Shown piece after piece: positions 61,005-64,000 of a stretch of 64,000 nt of DNA; position 1 is the stretch's first letter; every line of letters starts with the position of its first letter. Both the position numbers and the translations under genes were made by a program. Source of the stretch: Limnoglobus roseus. Its GTDB lineage: Bacteria; Planctomycetota; Planctomycetia; Gemmatales; Gemmataceae. Under the pieces are notes generated by a model. That model had not been told where the DNA came from, did no database searches, and was given only the letters and a program-made list of their open reading frames with translations. Where the stretch lies: positions 7,454,163 through 7,518,162 of the forward strand of contig NZ_CP042425.1 of NCBI RefSeq assembly GCF_008254045.1, read 5' to 3'.

Positions 61005-61566
61005 ATGAGACCGCTTCGATATTCCATCAACGTCACCCTGGACGGCTGCGTCGATCACCGGGCCGGCGTCCCGGACGAAGACATGCACCGCCACCACGCC
61101 CGGAACATCGAGCAGGCGGATGCCCTCCTTCTGGGCCGGGTCATTTACCAAATGATGGAAGAATCCTGGCGGCCGGTCGCGGAGACTGGAGAGAGACCGG
61201 AGTGGATGCCGGCCTGGATGGAACCCTTCGCCCACACGATCCACGCGGCGAAGAAGTACGTCGTTGTCGAGTACCCTCGATCGGGTCGATTGGAACGCCG
61301 AGCTGGTGCGTGCGGATCTGGGGCAGACCGTTCAGCAGCTCAAGCGGGAACCCGGCAAGGGAATCAGCATGGGCGGCGTGAAGCTCCCGCTCGCCTTGGC
61401 GGAGTTGGGGTTGATCGACGAGTACGAGTTCGTCGTTCACCCCCGGATCGCAGGCCACGGGCCGACGCTGTTATCGGGCCTCTCGAAGTACGTCGATTTG
61501 AAGCTCGTGAGTCGGGTGGAATTCCGCTCCGGGATGGTCGCCATGCGGTATGTGCCCAAAGGGTAG
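61005..61566 (+). pseudogene. Second dihydrofolate-reductase-family gene, one frameshift
   Basis: MRPLRYSINVTLDGCVDHRA, then EQADALLLGRVIYQMMEESW and HTIHAAKKYVV are read in one frame; at about 61262-61268 the homologous sequence moves to the next frame (STLDRVDWNAELVRADLG, ISMGGVKLPLALAELGLIDE, VVHPRIAGHGPTLL). One extra base explains it. The gene is a distinct relative of the preceding one, not a recent copy. It is followed 40 nt later by a DoxX-like gene with which it may have formed an operon. Confidence 0.82.
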
Positions 61567-61606
61567 CGGTTTTCCCGAAGGGCTTGAACAAACTGGAGAC
61601 AAGCGG

Positions 61607-61987
61607 ATGGAAGCGATTCCGAAGTGGCAGCGCGTGACCGGGTGGGTGCTCTCGGGCCTCCTCATCGTTGTCTTCCTGCCCAGTGCCTTCTTCAAGATCG
61701 CCCAGCCCGAGGGCTTCAGTGATGAGTGGTCGAAGACGTATCCGGCGAGCACGGCGCTACCGCTCGGGGTGATTGAGCTAACGACGTTCGTGATCTACCT
61801 CGTCCCCAAGACTCGCTACCTCGGTGGGCTGCTCATGCTCGCCTACCTCGGCGGGGCGGTTGCCACCCACGTCCACGCCAACGACGGCAAGTTCTTCGTG
61901 CCAGTCATCGTTGGCATCATTGCGTGGCTCGGGCTATACCTCCGCGACCGGAAGCTTCGGGCGCTGGTGCCGTTCGTGATGGAGTGA
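61607..61987 (+). CDS. DoxX-like membrane protein
   Basis: 126 residues with four hydrophobic helices: VTGWVLSGLLIVVFLPSAFF, LGVIELTTFVIYLV, LGGLLMLAYLGGAVATHV and VPVIVGIIAWLGLYL. The Lys/Glu-flanked first loop KIAQPEGF and the His of THVHAND are typical of DoxX/DoxD-like small membrane proteins. GGAG lies upstream of ATG 61607. The role is probably membrane or redox related; the substrate is unknown. Confidence 0.85.
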   Translation: MEAIPKWQRVTGWVLSGLLIVVFLPSAFFKIAQPEGFSDEWSKTYPASTALPLGVIELTTFVIYLVPKTRYLGGLLMLAYLGGAVATHVHANDGKFFVPVIVGIIAWLGLYLRDRKLRALVPFVME

Positions 61988-62033
61988 CGGCTGGCCGGGA
62001 GGACTTCTCCTCGGCCTTGGGCAGGCCCGTGAC

Positions 62034-62050
62034 GTGAGGAAATTCCTCAC
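62034..62050. promoter_or_regulatory. Perfect 17-bp palindrome
   Basis: GTGAGGAAATTCCTCAC, 8-bp arms around one central base, in the 329-bp gap between the DoxX-like gene and the next gene. No T-run follows on either strand, so an operator for the gene at 62317 is likelier than a terminator. The rest of the gap holds several GACGGTC/GACCG-type short repeats and no gene. Confidence 0.35.
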
Positions 62051-62316
62051 ACCCCACCGCGAGCACCTTCAAACATTGGAGATGCTCACCACTTTCCGAG
62101 CACCTCCACGACCCATCACCCGCGGACGTGTGGCCGGTCGCCCAGTCGATCGGAGGTGGGGAAAAAAAACCGACGGTCGAGTTGGCGATTGACCGACGGT
62201 CGGCAGGCGGTTAGCCTTGCGACCAGGGTCGCGCGACTAACCCGTCGCAGGGTGCTCCAGTTCGACAGAACGGGGTTCTGCCAAATTACTCGTCGGCAGA
62301 CGTGGAGGATTTCGCC

Positions 62317-62904
62317 ATGCGCTGGAGCGTTTGCATCGTCGCCTTCGTCGGGTGCACCACGTTATTTTTGCCGGTTGTTGCGGCCCCGGTTCCGAAAACT
62401 CCAGAAACCAATCCCGTCTCCGGGTGGGAGTATAAGGCCGTCGCGTTCGGTGCGGACGAGAAAGCGGGCACGAAGAAGTTGAACGAACTGGCCAACGACG
62501 GGTGGGAGTTCGTGGGTCCGCTCGGGAGCGGGCTGGTGGCCTTCAAGCGGGCAGTCCTAACCCCCGCCGAGGCTGCGGCCAAGAAGGAACTGGCAAAGTG
62601 GGCGGGGGACTATCAGCTCGACGATGGCGGATCTTTCACGGTGAAGGGGGACCGCTGGACCATGAAGGGTCCGGGAGCCGAGGGCTACTCCGGCAAGATC
62701 AAGGTCATTGACGTGGGTGACAAGATGACCTCGGCGGATTTACTCGTCGAGGAAGGGGAAACGAAGGGGAAAGCGGTCAAGGCGATTTTCCGTCTCGAAG
62801 GGGAAACGCTCCACTACTGTGGCACCTACGATTTGGAGCGGCCGACTGAGTTCAAGGGCGACAGCGACCCGTACTACTACGCCTGGAAGCGTGCCAAAGA
62901 GTGA
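62317..62904 (+). CDS. Secreted DUF4177/TIGR03067-like protein
   Basis: 195 residues from ATG 62317, with GGAGG 8 nt upstream. A signal peptide (VCIVAFVGCTTLFLPVVAAP) is followed by a DUF4177-like part (WEYKAVAFGADEK, LNELANDGWEFVGPLGSGLV, AFKR). The second half, AAAKKELAKWAGDYQLDDGG with FTVKGDRWTMKG and LHYCGTYD, resembles the planctomycete TIGR03067 lipocalin-like domain. The two together make a small exported binding protein of unknown ligand. Confidence 0.78.
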   Translation: MRWSVCIVAFVGCTTLFLPVVAAPVPKTPETNPVSGWEYKAVAFGADEKAGTKKLNELANDGWEFVGPLGSGLVAFKRAVLTPAEAAAKKELAKWAGDYQLDDGGSFTVKGDRWTMKGPGAEGYSGKIKVIDVGDKMTSADLLVEEGETKGKAVKAIFRLEGETLHYCGTYDLERPTEFKGDSDPYYYAWKRAKE

Positions 62905-63236
62905 GCGGGCCGAACCTAGCGGTGCACCGGACATCGCCACCTGTTGACCCGTTTCTCGGCCAGGCACTCCCATTCGCGATGACTTCGCGTTTCCCGGCCC
63001 TGCCACCGCCCGCACTTTCACCAGGCGGCGAGTTCGCGGCATGGCGGCGTTGCCGGCCACCCGTTTCACCCCGCCTTCACGCCCGGCACACCGCCGATGA
63101 TCACCTCCGACGTGCGGAAGACGTGACCACTCGTTTGATGTCGCGAACGGTCACACCGGCGTACGCGCCTTCTTCTCGCGTTCGCAGGCCTGCGAAACGT
63201 ATCGTGCGTCACTGGTGGGCGGAAATACCCGATACC
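62905..63236. other. Intergenic region, no gene seen
   Basis: About 330 bases between the DUF4177-like gene and the stop of the phosphatase gene, which is convergent. I see no convincing hairpin, RNA gene or conserved short frame. It is GC-rich in its left half and probably holds only 3' ends. Confidence 0.35.
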
Positions 63237-64000
63237 TTACCGGCCGAGCAGCGTCCTCGGCAGGTCGTACGCCGCGTCCCGTGGTCGCGGCAAGTCGAGG
63301 AAGCGCGAAACGATGGCCGCCACCTGTTGGGGCACAGCCCCCTCTGACCGACGGCCGACGGCCAACCCGGGGCCGTAGACCAGGAGCGGTACGTGCCGGT
63401 CGTAGTCGTAAGGGGTGCCGTGGCCCGTGCCCCGCGCCCGCAGGCGGTCGGCAAAGAGATAGTACGGCTTCAGTAGCACGTACACATCGCCGGCCCGGTC
63501 GGCCACGAACGACCGCCGCACAAACTTGAGCGTGTCGTCCGGGTGGGGGGCCGTCTCAATCTCGTCCGCCGTGTAGGCCGTCTGGACCGCCGGTTGCCGC
63601 TTCAGCCATTCGACCAGGCTTGTCGCCACGTCGCCCGTCTTCACGTTCTTCGCGTCGGTCTGCCGCCGGTTCAAATACACCCACGGCGTCGGGGCCGATT
63701 CGATCCACAGCCCGGTCTGCCCTTTGAGCGCCTTAACCTCGTCGGCCAAGTCTTCGGGCTTGCCCGGCGGGCCCTGCGGCGGGCCAAACGTCGAACTCAG
63801 GTGATGTTCGGCGGCCGTGAGGAACGTCGCCAGATCCACCCGCGTAGAGTTCCTTGCCTCGGGAAGCGTCGCGGCGGCGACCTCCGGCAACGGGCCGACG
63901 CCGTGGTCGGCCGAGACCGTCACCGCGTAGTTCCCCGGTCCGACGGCCTCGTCGAGGAACTCCAGAAAGTCGGCGAGGATTTCGTCCGACCGGAGGGTCA
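63237..64000 (-). CDS. Alkaline phosphatase/phosphodiesterase-superfamily protein (5' end beyond window)
   Basis: The visible C-terminal 253 residues are open from the window edge to TAA at 63237. The metal-binding AVTVSADHGVGPLPE motif and the later GTGHGTPYDYDRHVPLLVYG are those of the alkaline phosphatase superfamily (PafA/type-I phosphodiesterase branch), where Asp-His and His bind zinc. Between them is a cap-like region with LADEVKALKGQTGLWIESAP and WVYLNRRQTDAKNV. The nucleophile and signal peptide would lie beyond the window. It converges on the DUF4177-like gene. The substrate, a phosphomonoester or diester, is unknown. Confidence 0.85.
   Translation of the reverse strand, partial: TLRSDEILADFLEFLDEAVGPGNYAVTVSADHGVGPLPEVAAATLPEARNSTRVDLATFLTAAEHHLSSTFGPPQGPPGKPEDLADEVKALKGQTGLWIESAPTPWVYLNRRQTDAKNVKTGDVATSLVEWLKRQPAVQTAYTADEIETAPHPDDTLKFVRRSFVADRAGDVYVLLKPYYLFADRLRARGTGHGTPYDYDRHVPLLVYGPGLAVGRRSEGAVPQQVAAIVSRFLDLPRPRDAAYDLPRTLLGR

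Overview
The window is a GC-rich, gene-dense chromosomal segment that looks like a planctomycete of the Gemmataceae (Gemmata or a close relative). The evidence is the family content: planctomycete cytochrome/DUF1549/DUF1553 and DUF1501 proteins side by side, several Ser/Thr kinases with N-terminal accessory regions and C-terminal membrane anchors, an ECF sigma factor overlapping a kinase gene, TIGR02996/leucine-rich proteins, a TIGR03067-type protein, and Tat-exported Gfo/Idh/MocA and sugar-isomerase-like proteins. No 16S rRNA or marker set is present, so the genus is an inference.

Region 1 (1-46.3 kb) is ordinary, intact core and lineage-specific chromosome. In order it holds: an ECF sigma factor with a Ser/Thr kinase (cut by the window start); an M16 peptidase; a cytochrome-type DUF1549/1553 plus DUF1501 pair; a molybdopterin oxidoreductase; two tandem Ser/Thr kinases, the second with a beta-helix ectodomain; an argC-led operon with two TIGR02996/LRR genes and a secreted protein; amidase-RluA-DUF4392-DUF1445, where the last two are the split form of D-glutamate cyclase; an oxidoreductase/isomerase pair; RNase D; HEAT-repeat and propeller proteins; pyrH-frr with a clear terminator; a Ca2+-type P-ATPase coupled to a 2Fe-2S protein; an AlkB-like dioxygenase; a membrane-anchored trypsin-like protease; an RsuA-type pseudouridine synthase; mutY and an FHA protein separated by a strong terminator; a solute-binding lipoprotein; and a sulfatase.

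Region 2 (about 46.4-56.1 kb) is a decayed prophage or integrative element beside a CAU-anticodon tRNA gene, which also has a degenerate tandem copy. It holds the 3' end of a tyrosine recombinase 27 bp from the tRNA, a frameshifted decoration-like protein, a prohead protease cut in two by an IS630-family element, an excisionase-like HTH protein, a sigma-like protein with a Cys cluster, a shattered tape-measure gene and a broken terminase small subunit. Two complete insertion sequences (IS5 family 46825-47695, IS630 family 48995-50109) have defined ends and target duplications. A third transposase fragment and an FG-GAP repeat fragment are embedded as well.

Region 3 (56.1-64 kb) is accessory chromosome with small planctomycete-type genes (a PQQ-like repeat protein, membrane proteins, an acyl-carrier-like protein whose halves look permuted, an S1/P1 nuclease). 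It also has two tandem dihydrofolate-reductase-family genes, each broken by a single frameshift, then a DoxX-like protein, a DUF4177/TIGR03067-like secreted protein, and the 3' part of an alkaline-phosphatase-superfamily gene cut by the window end. All the frameshifts and nonsense codons I found lie between about 47.7 and 61.6 kb. None was seen in the roughly 38 genes before the tRNA, so the decay is regional. Names rest on reading motifs by eye, without database searches.
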